IMG/VR virus record: IMGVR_UViG_3300028392_000016
Location: 1-37,055 of that record
From: a virus
Direction: 5' to 3' (one strand)
Length of the DNA: 37,055 nt
The notes under the pieces were generated by a model. The model was not told where the DNA came from. It saw nothing but the letters and a program-made list of their open reading frames with translations, and did no database searches. This document shows positions 8,467 to 16,405 of the stretch, piece after piece. Numbering within the stretch: position 1 is the first letter of the stretch; every line of letters starts with the position of its first letter. A program made the translations under genes and the position numbers.

Positions 8467-10304
8467 CCCTGCCCGTCCTCGGTGTATTTCTCCACCTTGG
8501 CGACCTTCACCCCGTCGAGAGGTTGGTTGCCGTCTGGTGAGTAAATATCAACGCGACCTTTAAGGCGCTTACTGGTGCGGTCATCAAACCGCTTTACCAT
8601 CTTCTCTCCGTTGGAAAGAGTGACTACTACCTTGTCACCAATCTTTGCACCGGTAGCTTTCTCTAGGTCTGGAGAGAGGGCAACACTTTCACCTGGAGTC
8701 AGCTTATTGTCTGCGGCTCCGATCCCATTGGCGGAGTTAGAATCATAGTCGGCCTGACCAAGCTTCTCGTACCCGTACTTGGTGATCTTGCCGGCAGAGT
8801 CACCAGAATCATTAGACGTTTGCTGACTTCCTCCTTTAATCCAATTCCAGAAACCACCACCAGATGAAGGTTTGACTGACTTAATAGAGTTCTTTGCGTC
8901 ATCCTTCATAATGACCTGATTGAAGTTCTGTTGCGCTTCTCCAAGGTTGCCTGGGTTTTCTGCCGACATCTTGTCCCATTGGTTCACATAATACTGGTAT
9001 TTCTGAAGACCCTTTTGGACTTCTTTGTTGTATTCTGGAGTACCTTTTGCAAAGCGTGCGCGATCATCCAGCGCCCCGGAAGAATACATCTGATGAATCT
9101 GCCCGTGTATATCGGTAACAATTTGCTGATCAAAAGGAACCTTTCCTCCATTTTTTAGGAAGGAATCATGCTTTTTTGTCAACTCATCCAGCAGAGGTTG
9201 CCGTTCAGCTTGGGGGACAGTTCCAACAAGTTGATTGGTTAGGTCTTTTAACTTTGAAAAATCAGGGTCAAGCGATGGGTTGTATTCTTTGACACTTCCA
9301 ATCGCACTCGCCGTGGCTGCTGCGCCTTCTTCTGTGCCGGCAACATACTTGTTTAAGAATTGGTCTCTAACTGCTTGCTTGCCAGCATCATCAAGAGCCT
9401 TAAATCCAGAAGAAGCCTCAATAGCCTGCATTGTTAGCTTGTCTTTGTTGGCATCTACCCATGAAGATACCGAAGTCTGGGCATTGATGGACTGCCAGTT
9501 TTTTGTTCCTTTTGCGACCTTGATGGCATTTTCCAATTCTTTTCCTTGTATCTGTTCAAAACCCTTAATGGTTGATCCCGTATCAAACGCTTGTTGAAGC
9601 GCATTGATTGCGGCATCTGGGTTTTGATTTATGAAACTATAAAGATTTGTTTTTTGAGCAGTCCCATCAATTTGAGCAAAAAGCTCGTTTTTCTTTTCAA
9701 CAGAAATCCCTCCAGAGTGCATCAACTCTTCTGTTCTTTCTTTTGCCTTATCTGACAAACCGCCTTGAGATAGCTGCTGAATATCTTGAAGGGTGGAATT
9801 TGTTTGGTTGGCAAGTTGGGTTTTATGGGCAGCAATTCCAATGCTTGCCTGATTCATATATCTATTGTGAATGTATTCTGGATAGATTGCCTGCTGGATG
9901 TTGGTTGGCTGCGATTTGTACCAATCGTCAACTTGTTGCCATTTTTGATTAAATTGACCTGCCCAAGTATGGGGTTGAGAAGGGTCTAGGCTAGTCTGAA
10001 TATCAGACATTACAGATGCGCTTAACCCGTCAAATTCAGCTTTGGCTGCGGTTGCTTGGAGCTTATCCTGTTTTTCTTGATAAGCATTTGCCGTCTTGTA
10101 AGCGGCATTTCCAAAATCTTGAACTGCCGTCCCTATCTTGGCTGCGGAATTTGGATTCTCCATAGCAGAGTCGTATGCCCTAGCCACCTCCCTGCGCTCC
10201 TGGGTGAAATCTACGCTTGGGACGTTGACGGTGTTCGTCTGCGGTGCCGACATCGAAGAGAGGTCGGGTGCATTGGGAATCTGGGCTAGAGGTATCTGTG
10301 CCAT
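8463..10304 (-). CDS. Internal virion/ejection protein, T7 gp15-like, with possible 3D/DPBB C-terminal domain
   Basis: The 613-residue protein (T7 gp15 is 747) lies between the gp14-like and giant gp16-position genes. Residues about 1-500 are long, charged, Gln/Ala-rich helices suited to the periplasmic part of a DNA-ejection tube. The last 105 residues differ: ITKYGYEKLGQADYDSNSA, LTPGESVALSPDLE, GAKIGDKVVVTLSNG, KRFDDRT and GRVDIYSP, ending in a Lys/Glu tail. This order resembles double-psi beta-barrels of the MltA/3D kind, with the Asp-rich KRFDDRT and GRVDIY in the right order. It could supply the peptidoglycan-opening activity missing from the gp16-position protein. The structural role is well supported by context; the barrel is a recollection-based suggestion. 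It starts 4 nt after the gp14-like stop. Confidence 0.75.
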   Translation of the reverse strand: MAQIPLAQIPNAPDLSSMSAPQTNTVNVPSVDFTQERREVARAYDSAMENPNSAAKIGTAVQDFGNAAYKTANAYQEKQDKLQATAAKAEFDGLSASVMSDIQTSLDPSQPHTWAGQFNQKWQQVDDWYKSQPTNIQQAIYPEYIHNRYMNQASIGIAAHKTQLANQTNSTLQDIQQLSQGGLSDKAKERTEELMHSGGISVEKKNELFAQIDGTAQKTNLYSFINQNPDAAINALQQAFDTGSTIKGFEQIQGKELENAIKVAKGTKNWQSINAQTSVSSWVDANKDKLTMQAIEASSGFKALDDAGKQAVRDQFLNKYVAGTEEGAAATASAIGSVKEYNPSLDPDFSKLKDLTNQLVGTVPQAERQPLLDELTKKHDSFLKNGGKVPFDQQIVTDIHGQIHQMYSSGALDDRARFAKGTPEYNKEVQKGLQKYQYYVNQWDKMSAENPGNLGEAQQNFNQVIMKDDAKNSIKSVKPSSGGGFWNWIKGGSQQTSNDSGDSAGKITKYGYEKLGQADYDSNSANGIGAADNKLTPGESVALSPDLEKATGAKIGDKVVVTLSNGEKMVKRFDDRTSKRLKGRVDIYSPDGNQPLDGVKVAKVEKYTEDGQG

Positions 10305-10307
10305 AGG

Positions 10308-11051
10308 TTATCTTTGCGCGACGTACATCATGCGCGATGGATCGTTGTAATAAGTTTTTCCTTGAACCGATTGCGTAGGAGCAAAGTTCCCACCTGTAGT
10401 GCTTGGCTTCATAAAGCCACCGGCTGCGCTCAAGAGGCTTCCCGTGGCGCTGATATACCCGCTGATTGCCGTATCGTTTGCGGCGGTCATAGCGTTGTTG
10501 TATGCGGCATCTGCCATAGACCCGCCCTGCCATTGGGCAATGTCGGCTCCGTACTGGTACTGCTTGGCGAGTTCTGCCTGCACCGTGCTTTGGTAGCTTT
10601 GCAGGGTGCCTTTCCAATCGGTGTCTAGGGCCGCGAGGTTCGTCTTGTAAGCTGAATCCATGCGGTCAAGTTGCGCCATGCCTGCGTTATGCGCCTCAAC
10701 CATGAGAGGTGAGCCGGTATCGGCGGCAATGCCACTTGCTCCGTATGCGGCCTCTACCTGACTATTTGCTGCCTGCTCGTTTTGGTATGATCGGTTGATC
10801 TGCTCGTTGCCTTGCTGTTCTTGGGAACGAGCAAACTGATGCAAAATCTTGGCGTTGTCAGCAGATTGCTGACTTTGCGCCATTGCCGTCTTGTAGTTGA
10901 GATCGTTCTGATAGCCGGCAATCTGGGCCTGCGCCCGTGCGCTTGCGCGACCAAGGGAAGCGTTGCGCTTTTGCGCCTCGCTAGAGGAATAGGCAGAGTA
11001 TGCCGTTCCTGCCGCCGAAACGACTGATACTGCGACTACTGCCCAAGACAT
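10308..11051 (-). CDS. Internal virion/ejection protein, T7 gp14-like
   Basis: The 247-residue product (T7 gp14 is 196) starts with MSWAVVAVSVVSAAGTAYSA, an N-terminal hydrophobic segment typical of phage internal virion proteins that enter the outer membrane. A long Ala/Gln-rich helical region follows, then a Gly/Thr-rich end. The ATG at 11051 is preceded by a strong AGGAGG site inside the end of the cupin gene, which it overlaps by 16 nt. A longer frame to 11183 exists but lies inside the cupin gene and has no comparable site. It should form the first ring or pore of the ejection apparatus with the next two gene products. Confidence 0.8.
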   Translation of the reverse strand: MSWAVVAVSVVSAAGTAYSAYSSSEAQKRNASLGRASARAQAQIAGYQNDLNYKTAMAQSQQSADNAKILHQFARSQEQQGNEQINRSYQNEQAANSQVEAAYGASGIAADTGSPLMVEAHNAGMAQLDRMDSAYKTNLAALDTDWKGTLQSYQSTVQAELAKQYQYGADIAQWQGGSMADAAYNNAMTAANDTAISGYISATGSLLSAAGGFMKPSTTGGNFAPTQSVQGKTYYNDPSRMMYVAQR

Positions 11052-11488
11052 AATTCCTCCTTGGTATTGTTCCAGAGTTGACGAAAGCCCTCTGGGAGTA
11101 GGTCGTTGGAAGCCTCGGTGATTTCTTCCCCGATCTCTTCTGGATCGGTCTTGTCCGTAGCGTGGAAAGTTGTCCAAGTGCAATCAGCACGAACCATGAG
11201 GATACGACGGGTGCCGGCCTGCGTGATGCCAAGATGCCCAGATGAAAGACGTTCACACCTACCCAACTCGTCGTAGACATCCACCACCCCTGACTGCACC
11301 ACAAAAGGATGCTCCGTGAGGTGCGTCCTGCTCGTAACAACCGTGCCGGCAGGCATGAAAATCGTGCGGATATACATCCCAGAAGTGAAACGATGCTCCA
11401 AGGGAAGATGCACCTGGGGTTGAGAAGCGCAAAACGCCTCAACCACATTCATCTTTTCTTTAGACCCAAGTATGTTAGCAAGCTCCAT
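11036..11488 (-). CDS. Cupin-like small virion-module protein
   Basis: The 150-residue protein has beta-rich sequence with an SRTHLTEHPFVVQSGVVDVY stretch, resembling the His-containing first cupin motif followed by the GxVxVY strand. A second strand set (GHLGITQAGTRRILMVRAD) then leads into a charged helical tail. The metal site and any substrate are unclear. It sits between tail tubular protein B and the gp14-like ejection protein, so it may be an assembly factor or a minor virion part rather than an enzyme. Its ATG is 10 nt after a TAATAA box with no Shine-Dalgarno, and its end carries the ribosome site of the next gene. Confidence 0.6.
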   Translation of the reverse strand: MELANILGSKEKMNVVEAFCASQPQVHLPLEHRFTSGMYIRTIFMPAGTVVTSRTHLTEHPFVVQSGVVDVYDELGRCERLSSGHLGITQAGTRRILMVRADCTWTTFHATDKTDPEEIGEEITEASNDLLPEGFRQLWNNTKEELCLGQ

Positions 11489-11498
11489 TTATGTGCGT

Positions 11499-11527
11499 TT
11501 ATTAGAATATTAACAGATAAAAAGCAA
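11499..11527 (-). promoter_or_regulatory. Promoter-like element for ejection-protein block
   Basis: Minus strand TTGCTT (11527-11522), 17 nt, TAATAA (11504-11499), then 10 nt to the ATG at 11488, in an AT-rich 44-bp gap. This is the closest match to the sigma-70 consensus in the window and has the same short box-to-ATG distance as the other elements. It would drive the cupin, gp14-like and gp15-like genes. Confidence 0.6.
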
Positions 11528-11532
11528 GGAAG

Positions 11533-14130
11533 TTAGTTCTGGGTAGCCTCGCTGACCTCAAAATTCACTACCAGGGCGGCAACGGTAAGGGGAACCGGCT
11601 GCGTCTGGCGGACATAAAGATCAACGCCATCTGCCCAATTAGAGGAGGCATAAGCCCTCTCGTACCCGTTCATCACCGGGGGCGAGGAATCCATGACATC
11701 GGTCAGGGTACGCGAGACGAGGGGTAGCCAGTTGGTGCCATCGGTGGAGATTTCTCCGCCCGTGGACTGATAGACCTTGAGGTTGATACGCGGAATCCTC
11801 ATGCGCCGTCCCTGTGAAGTGCCGTCCTGTAAGTTGGTATCAACTCTCTGGGGAACAAGCGTCGAGGTAAAGGGAAGCCCGACTAGCACCCTGGAGGCGG
11901 GGATCTGCAAGGTGATCTGCCCCCCGACTACGGTAGGCTGCGAGACTGAAAGGCTGCCCACGGCATTGTCGGCCCATACGGAGACCGTCTTGCCTTCTAG
12001 GTGAGATAGACCCGTGATCGTGGAGGTAGGGGAACCGAAGGTCTGGAGCTTGCCGGCGTCCACATACCACCAGTTAGCCTTGTCTGCGGTGTCCAGGGCA
12101 TCGCGCAATCCGAGCTTGAAGCGTTCCACATAGCGAACCGTAGACCCGTTGATGGTTCGATTTACGAGACAATAGACCTCATCCTCGGCATTGGTGCCGT
12201 TGATGGTGGCAACCGACTCAAAGACCCCATCGGTGATATGACGGGCAAATCCGACCACTTGTTGCTCCCTCTCGTAAGTCATGGAAACTAGCTGACCATC
12301 TCCACGGACGAACCAGAGGATAGCGTCAGGCACCCTCTGGTAAGCGGTCTCCAGAATACCCGTGCGGGTCGTATGCTCTGCAAGGGCGGTGACATCGTTG
12401 GAGACCCAAGACTCGCTTGCCCAGGTGTAGACCAGTTCCCTGATCTTCCTGCTCATGCGCTGGATGTAGAGGATCGTGTCGTTGATGATCTGCGCCCCGA
12501 CTAGGGAAGACCCGTAGTGGGACTGCTGGCGGACATTGAGGTTTGTCGGGGTAATTGGGCGGGTCGCATCACTTGCCGACATACTCCACTCGTCCAGAGT
12601 CGTGCCGATCAGAAGCGCCGACTTGGAAACAATCCATTGGATTTGTCCTCCCGTGGTTGATGCCAAGGTGAAGAACCAAGAGTCAGCGTCATAGGCACCC
12701 TGCTTGAAGTTCTGGAAGTCGTTGGAATAACTACCCCATAGCGAGGAAGGATTGCTGGCGGTGCCGGCAAAGATGATGCGGCTATCGTGCAAGGCAATGG
12801 CATTGGGGTATCCCTGCACGGCAGAGAAGGCACCCTCACGCCATTGTGAGGTTGCTCCTGTGCCTCCCAAGGTTTTCAGTACCCGTGCCGTGACCGAGGT
12901 GCTGCTGGTAAATCCCGTGATCCTGACCAGACCCCGTAGAGTCGGATCAAGAGGGGAAAGGATTGCCCTAGCGTTGGCAAGCGATACGGTTGCGGCAGAA
13001 AGCGCCCCTGTGGGGATGGAATTGATGCGGAACTTGATTGTGCTGCCCGTGGTGCCGGTGAGACAGACCCATGTTCCGTTGAGGCAGGCATTGACGCCGG
13101 TCTGTCCCGTGATGGTGATGTTACTATTAACATCAAGACCATGCGCTACCGTGGTCGTTGCCGTGATTGAAGCACCGGCATAAGTGAAGGTTGTCCCGGT
13201 TAGGTCACTTGTTCCTGTGGAGGCGCTTGAAACCTTCATGCGGAATAGGGTCGTTACGTTTTCCTCTCCGCTGGAGGTAGCGTTGTAATCGGATTCCGAT
13301 TTGTAGGTTCTGGCAACCGTCCATGTCGTTCCGTTGTCGGTGGACTTTTCTAGGTCAAGTTGTGCCGACCAGGTTCCAAAAGTTTGCAATGACCACTTGC
13401 CAAGGATTTCAATGTTTCCGCTTGTGCCATTAGATGAAAGCGTCCTTGTGATGTAAGTGGTGGGATTGGGATGGGCTAACTCAAAGTATGCCCCGACATG
13501 ACCCGCCTTGAAGATGCCGGTGGATGCCGTCAGCGAGATCGACGTTCCCGTGGTAGCCGATGGCGTGATCGTGGTCGTGCTGGTGTTCTGATCCAGCATG
13601 GGCGCCCAATTATTCTTGATGGAAGCATCTCCAAAAGGGACTTCGCCAATCGTCCAAGAAGTGTTCGAGAGGCGTGAGAGACGCTGCGGCGGATAAGACG
13701 GGTGAGTGAGGTAGACAAGGTTATTGATCTGGCAGACTTGCACGGCCCGAAGGTCTGCCTCTTGGTAGGGGTGTACGGGGGTCAGGCCGGTGGTGTTATT
13801 GAGGTAGTCAACCTGGACTGCCTCGACGGGAGTGCCGCTGTTGGTAATAAGCGCACCATTTTTCCAGAAGCGGATGTAGCCCACTCCCAATTCCATGACA
13901 ACGTGATTGGTGTCGGAGATGTCCAAACCAATCAGTCGGCAGCGGGTAGAGGATGACTTTGCGGCTCCAAGGTACTCGGTGCCTGCGCGACGGTTCGCCG
14001 GCCCGTAGGGGGTAATGATGAAGTTCTCAAGCGTCTTGCAGGAGTTGCGGTACTTCTCAAGGTTGGTGCGTGACTCCAGGTAAGGAGACCACTCTCCAGA
14101 GTTAAAGCTAGAGATCAGTTGACTGATCAT
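11533..14130 (-). CDS. Tail tubular protein B (T7 gp12-like nozzle)
   Basis: The 865-residue protein compares with 794 in T7 gp12. It opens with ISQLISSFNSGEWSPYLESR, then LENFIITPYGPANRRAGTEY, the usual N-terminal pattern of podovirus nozzle proteins. The remainder is Thr/Ser/Gly-rich beta structure; a middle section (about residues 195-390) is rich in tandem Thr/Ala strands like an inserted Ig-like domain. GYPNAIALHDSRIIFAGT and QQSHYGSSLVGAQIINDTIL are further family-like segments. It begins by a TAATG overlap with tail tubular protein A, matching the gp11-gp12 pair of T7. Confidence 0.9.
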   Translation of the reverse strand: MISQLISSFNSGEWSPYLESRTNLEKYRNSCKTLENFIITPYGPANRRAGTEYLGAAKSSSTRCRLIGLDISDTNHVVMELGVGYIRFWKNGALITNSGTPVEAVQVDYLNNTTGLTPVHPYQEADLRAVQVCQINNLVYLTHPSYPPQRLSRLSNTSWTIGEVPFGDASIKNNWAPMLDQNTSTTTITPSATTGTSISLTASTGIFKAGHVGAYFELAHPNPTTYITRTLSSNGTSGNIEILGKWSLQTFGTWSAQLDLEKSTDNGTTWTVARTYKSESDYNATSSGEENVTTLFRMKVSSASTGTSDLTGTTFTYAGASITATTTVAHGLDVNSNITITGQTGVNACLNGTWVCLTGTTGSTIKFRINSIPTGALSAATVSLANARAILSPLDPTLRGLVRITGFTSSTSVTARVLKTLGGTGATSQWREGAFSAVQGYPNAIALHDSRIIFAGTASNPSSLWGSYSNDFQNFKQGAYDADSWFFTLASTTGGQIQWIVSKSALLIGTTLDEWSMSASDATRPITPTNLNVRQQSHYGSSLVGAQIINDTILYIQRMSRKIRELVYTWASESWVSNDVTALAEHTTRTGILETAYQRVPDAILWFVRGDGQLVSMTYEREQQVVGFARHITDGVFESVATINGTNAEDEVYCLVNRTINGSTVRYVERFKLGLRDALDTADKANWWYVDAGKLQTFGSPTSTITGLSHLEGKTVSVWADNAVGSLSVSQPTVVGGQITLQIPASRVLVGLPFTSTLVPQRVDTNLQDGTSQGRRMRIPRINLKVYQSTGGEISTDGTNWLPLVSRTLTDVMDSSPPVMNGYERAYASSNWADGVDLYVRQTQPVPLTVAALVVNFEVSEATQN

Positions 14131-14720
14131 TAGTAAATCCCGCTATAACGGCTCTTTACGAGGTCAGAGTTAATCCAAAGGGGCTTGTGGCGAGGATAGT
14201 TGTCCACGGCATCAATCCTTCGGGCTTCTCCAAGCATCTGCTTGAAATCACCTTCAAGGCGCTGCTGGATGTCCATGCTGCCTCCGAGGGGTTTGGCGAG
14301 CTTGGCACCGATAGCTAGGGAAAGAACCTCAACGAAGATCGGGTCAAAGAGGTTAGGGTCAACCACATCTTTGATGTAGGTGATGTAGGCCGTGGACTCG
14401 TCAGTCATCAACTTGTCGCCAATGATTTCAAAATCACAATTCGGTTCGCTGCTCTTAAAAGAGTTGAGCGTTTGGATACGGGCAAAATCAGAAGGCAACT
14501 GGTAAGAATAATCCCAATCAAACTCCGGGGGCGTTGCCATTGCCGCGAGTTGGGTCATGCCGACTGCCCAATTCCATTCGTGCATACGCAGGAGGGAAGC
14601 GAGCGTGGGTGCGTAGTGCAGCTTGCAGAACCGAGCTTCAATACTTGGATCGTCCAACGACATAATCATCTGATTGCCAATTTTAGAGAGGGCAAGGTTG
14701 CAGATGGTCGTGGAATCCAT
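14130..14720 (-). CDS. Tail tubular protein A (T7 gp11-like gatekeeper)
   Basis: The 196-residue product equals T7 gp11 in length. It starts MDSTTICNLALSKIGNQMI, the standard start of this family, and has LHYAPTLASLLRMHEWNWAV and AKLAKPLGGSMDIQQRL in the expected places. The protein forms the ring between portal and nozzle. I chose the ATG at 14720; an extension to 14780 would read through the capsid-gene terminator hairpin and give an untypical N-terminus. The gene sits just past that terminator, so it must be read by terminator leakage or an unseen promoter. Confidence 0.92.
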   Translation of the reverse strand: MDSTTICNLALSKIGNQMIMSLDDPSIEARFCKLHYAPTLASLLRMHEWNWAVGMTQLAAMATPPEFDWDYSYQLPSDFARIQTLNSFKSSEPNCDFEIIGDKLMTDESTAYITYIKDVVDPNLFDPIFVEVLSLAIGAKLAKPLGGSMDIQQRLEGDFKQMLGEARRIDAVDNYPRHKPLWINSDLVKSRYSGIY

Positions 14721-14734
14721 TGTCTTTAGAGTTG

Positions 14735-14777
14735 TTAAAAGAAAGGGGTGGGACGCCTCGCTGGACGCCCCACCCCC
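14735..14777 (-). terminator. Intrinsic terminator after the capsid gene
   Basis: On the minus strand a GC-rich hairpin (14777-14745), GGGGTGGGGCGTC against GGCGTCCCACCCC with a CAGCGA loop, is followed by TTTCTTTT (14744-14737). The 13-bp stem includes two G-T pairs. It lies 15 nt after the capsid stop codon and before tail tubular protein A, a position comparable to the T7 late terminator TF after gene 10. Confidence 0.85.
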
Positions 14778-14791
14778 CAACTTGTGATTAC

Positions 14792-15721
14792 TTACTTGGT
14801 GGTGTCGGCCAGGATCTTCACAACGCCGGTCTCAAGGAGACGGGCGGCTCCGAGAACCGCTGTGCTGCGGATCTGAAGCGCATGGGACTGCGTAGGCAGA
14901 ACGTCCATGTAGCTCTTCTTGCCACCATCAACAAACACCGCGCTGTTCTTCTGGTAGGCGATGCAGGAACGGATGTTCGATGCAACCGGCAGAAGCTCGG
15001 TACGGATGACGTTGAAACCGAGGAAGTGATTCACATCCCCGTCAACGAGCGCACGGACGCTGTTGAAGAGATTGCTTGTCACCTCGGTTGTGGCGAGAAG
15101 GTCGGCAACTTCCTTGGCAGAAATCACCAGGATGCGGTCTTCGGCGGGAGCCTCGGCAGCATCAAGGATCTTCTTGGCCTGACGGATCTTGGCGATGGTC
15201 AGGGAGGAGTTGGTAGCCGTTCCGCCGGCGGGGACGTAATCAACGGCAACCGTCTGTCCGCTGCCAAGGGCAACAGTCGTGGTTGTGTTGTTGAGTCCGA
15301 ACCCGGAGGAGGTCGAAGCCGTGTCGGTGATCGTGGCGCTGCCGAGCAGGGCGTTGATCAGGATGGTGTCAGCCGTACGGTTGTACGCCGCAGCCTGGGA
15401 CTGCATACATTCCGAGGTGGGCAGGACAACGCTTCCGAGGAAGAGGTTGTCAAACTCATCAAACGTGTTGGCGACATCGTAGGGGACGGGGTATGCCCAA
15501 CGGGTAGGCATGGTGACATCACTCACAGGAGTCGAGGCGGCACGGGAAGTGACGCTGCTCATGCTGGTGAGGCCGTACTGATTGAAACGAACTGCGGCGC
15601 CCTGGGCGGAAACGACCTTGGTCTTTTCCTTGAGGCGGGCCTCCATCTGCTGAAGGAGGTGGTTGAAGTTGGTCTCGTACTGGATCACATAGTGATCGGG
15701 AACTTGGGTAATAGCTGCCAT
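14792..15721 (-). CDS. Major capsid protein
   Basis: The 309-residue protein (T7 gp10A is 345) contains HYVIQYETNFNHLLQQ, RFNQYGLTSMSSVTSRAAS, PVPYDVANTFDEFDNLFLG and LDAAEAPAEDRILVISAKEV, a pattern I associate with HK97-fold capsid proteins of T7-like environmental podoviruses. The position after scaffold and before the tail tubular genes supports this, as do its own terminator and a long leader. The ATG at 15721 is preceded by an A-rich stretch without a clear Shine-Dalgarno site. Strong expression is expected from the isolated promoter-leader-terminator unit. Confidence 0.88.
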   Translation of the reverse strand: MAAITQVPDHYVIQYETNFNHLLQQMEARLKEKTKVVSAQGAAVRFNQYGLTSMSSVTSRAASTPVSDVTMPTRWAYPVPYDVANTFDEFDNLFLGSVVLPTSECMQSQAAAYNRTADTILINALLGSATITDTASTSSGFGLNNTTTTVALGSGQTVAVDYVPAGGTATNSSLTIAKIRQAKKILDAAEAPAEDRILVISAKEVADLLATTEVTSNLFNSVRALVDGDVNHFLGFNVIRTELLPVASNIRSCIAYQKNSAVFVDGGKKSYMDVLPTQSHALQIRSTAVLGAARLLETGVVKILADTTK

Positions 15722-15742
15722 AATGTTTAGTGTTTAGGGGTT

Positions 15743-15823
15743 TGTGTAGGTTATCTAACTTTAACCGAGCAAATGGTTGTCTCTTGCGAGATCACTTAAC
15801 TTCGGGGATGACCAACCTACACA
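15743..15823 (-). ncRNA. Structured 5' leader of the capsid mRNA
   Basis: In the minus-strand transcript a perfect 10-bp stem (TGTGTAGGTT 15823-15814 with AACCTACACA 15752-15743) encloses about 61 nt. Inside it is TCTC-GCAA-GAGA (15791-15780), a perfect 4-bp hairpin with a GNRA tetraloop. GGTTA/TAACC could form an alternative stem competing with the outer helix. Upstream at 15845-15834 is TGGC-GACT-GCCA. The structure ends 22 nt before the capsid ATG. I recognise no known RNA family; a cis-acting translation or stability element is inferred. Confidence 0.45.
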
Positions 15824-15877
15824 GATCCACAGATGGCAGTCGCCAGAGGGGTTGTCTCTCGGTTTGTCTATTTAACC

Positions 15878-15905
15878 ACCTAACATCCCTCTCCTAACTG
15901 GTCAA
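15878..15905 (-). promoter_or_regulatory. Promoter-like element upstream of capsid leader
   Basis: Minus strand TTGACC (15905-15900), 16 nt, TTAGGT (15883-15878), with GGATG before the -10 box as in the elements at 980-1007 and 19910-19937. Unlike those, it lies about 157 nt upstream of its start codon and would produce a long structured leader. The -10 match is modest. Confidence 0.4.
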
Positions 15906-15982
15906 CGATAATTCGCACAAAAAGATTGCACTATATGAAATGATTTGTCTAGGCAGCAATAGTACCCGTCACGCCTCTTGCT

Positions 15983-16007
15983 GAGGGTTCAAATCCCCCT
16001 CCGACCC
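15983..16007 (+). other. tRNA 3'-end-like fragment (T-arm and acceptor strand)
   Basis: The bases GAGGG-TTCAAAT-CCCCC-TCCGACC-C read like a tRNA T-stem, T-loop, T-stem, 3' acceptor strand and discriminator, including a perfect GGTTCAAATCC B-box. One T-stem pair (A-C) is mismatched. No matching 5' acceptor strand (GGTCGGA or wobble variants) exists at the right distance, so this is not a whole tRNA. It may be a phage attachment-site core derived from a host tRNA, or a relic. No integrase gene is visible. Confidence 0.45.
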
Positions 16008-16036
16008 TTTAATAACGCATTTTCTTATTAAAGCAG

Positions 16037-16066
16037 AAACCCCCACCAGTTTCCCGGTGAGGGCTT
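16037..16066 (-). terminator. Terminator-like hairpin after the DUF736-like gene
   Basis: On the minus strand AAGCCCTCACC and GGTGGGGGTTT pair over 11 bp (two G-T pairs) around GGGAAACT, 27 nt after the stop at 16094. The following tail (CTGCTTTAATAAG) is only partly T-rich, so termination may be incomplete. It separates the terminase-to-scaffold unit from the capsid unit. Confidence 0.6.
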
Positions 16067-16093
16067 CTTGCATGAACCAAACCAAGCTAAAGG

Positions 16094-16405
16094 TTAGAAG
16101 GGAATATCGTCATCGTCACGCTGCTTCTGGTATCCGTTGCCCTTGGCCTGATTGTGGGCAGAATAAGCCGGTGCAGGGGGGTAGTCGTTCCGCTTTGGGG
16201 AGTTGGCATAGCTGCCTCCCTGGGGCTTGTCGGTGATGCTGATGGTCAACATCTCCTTGCCCGACTTGGACATCTTCTCCCATGCCGCAATCTGGTACTC
16301 CACCCCTCCAAGGGTCATCTTGCCTGACCACTTGGGGGCTTTCGGATTCTCGCTCCCTTTAAGGAACATGACTCCCTTACGCTCGTTATCGAATTGATTA
16401 TCCAT
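16094..16405 (-). CDS. DUF736-like protein with SSB-type acidic tail
   Basis: The 103-residue protein has an N-terminal half like DUF736 (VMFLKGSENPKAPKWSGKMT, then VEYQIAAWEKMSKSGKEMLT), a small beta domain. A disordered Pro/Asn/Gln linker follows and it ends in DDDDIPF, close to the acidic aromatic tail that single-strand DNA-binding proteins use to recruit partners. It overlaps the scaffold gene by 8 nt and precedes a hairpin terminator. A DNA-binding role is inferred from the tail; the position between scaffold and capsid genes is unexpected for a replication protein. Confidence 0.65.
   Translation of the reverse strand: MDNQFDNERKGVMFLKGSENPKAPKWSGKMTLGGVEYQIAAWEKMSKSGKEMLTISITDKPQGGSYANSPKRNDYPPAPAYSAHNQAKGNGYQKQRDDDDIPF

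Noticed and set aside
10308-11183. Longer gp14-like start at 11183
   Set aside because: It would overlap the cupin gene by about 150 nt, while the ATG at 11051 has an AGGAGG site and the expected hydrophobic N-terminus.
14130-14780. Longer tail tubular A start at 14780
   Set aside because: It would translate the capsid terminator hairpin; the ATG at 14720 gives the family's usual start and the T7 length.
14720-15730. Plus-strand 336-codon frame antisense to the capsid gene
   Set aside because: It mirrors the codon pattern of the capsid gene, has no ribosome site or family features, and spans the capsid terminator.
15900-16010. Complete tRNA gene
   Set aside because: No 5' acceptor strand, D-arm or anticodon arm can be placed at proper spacing before the T-arm-like sequence.
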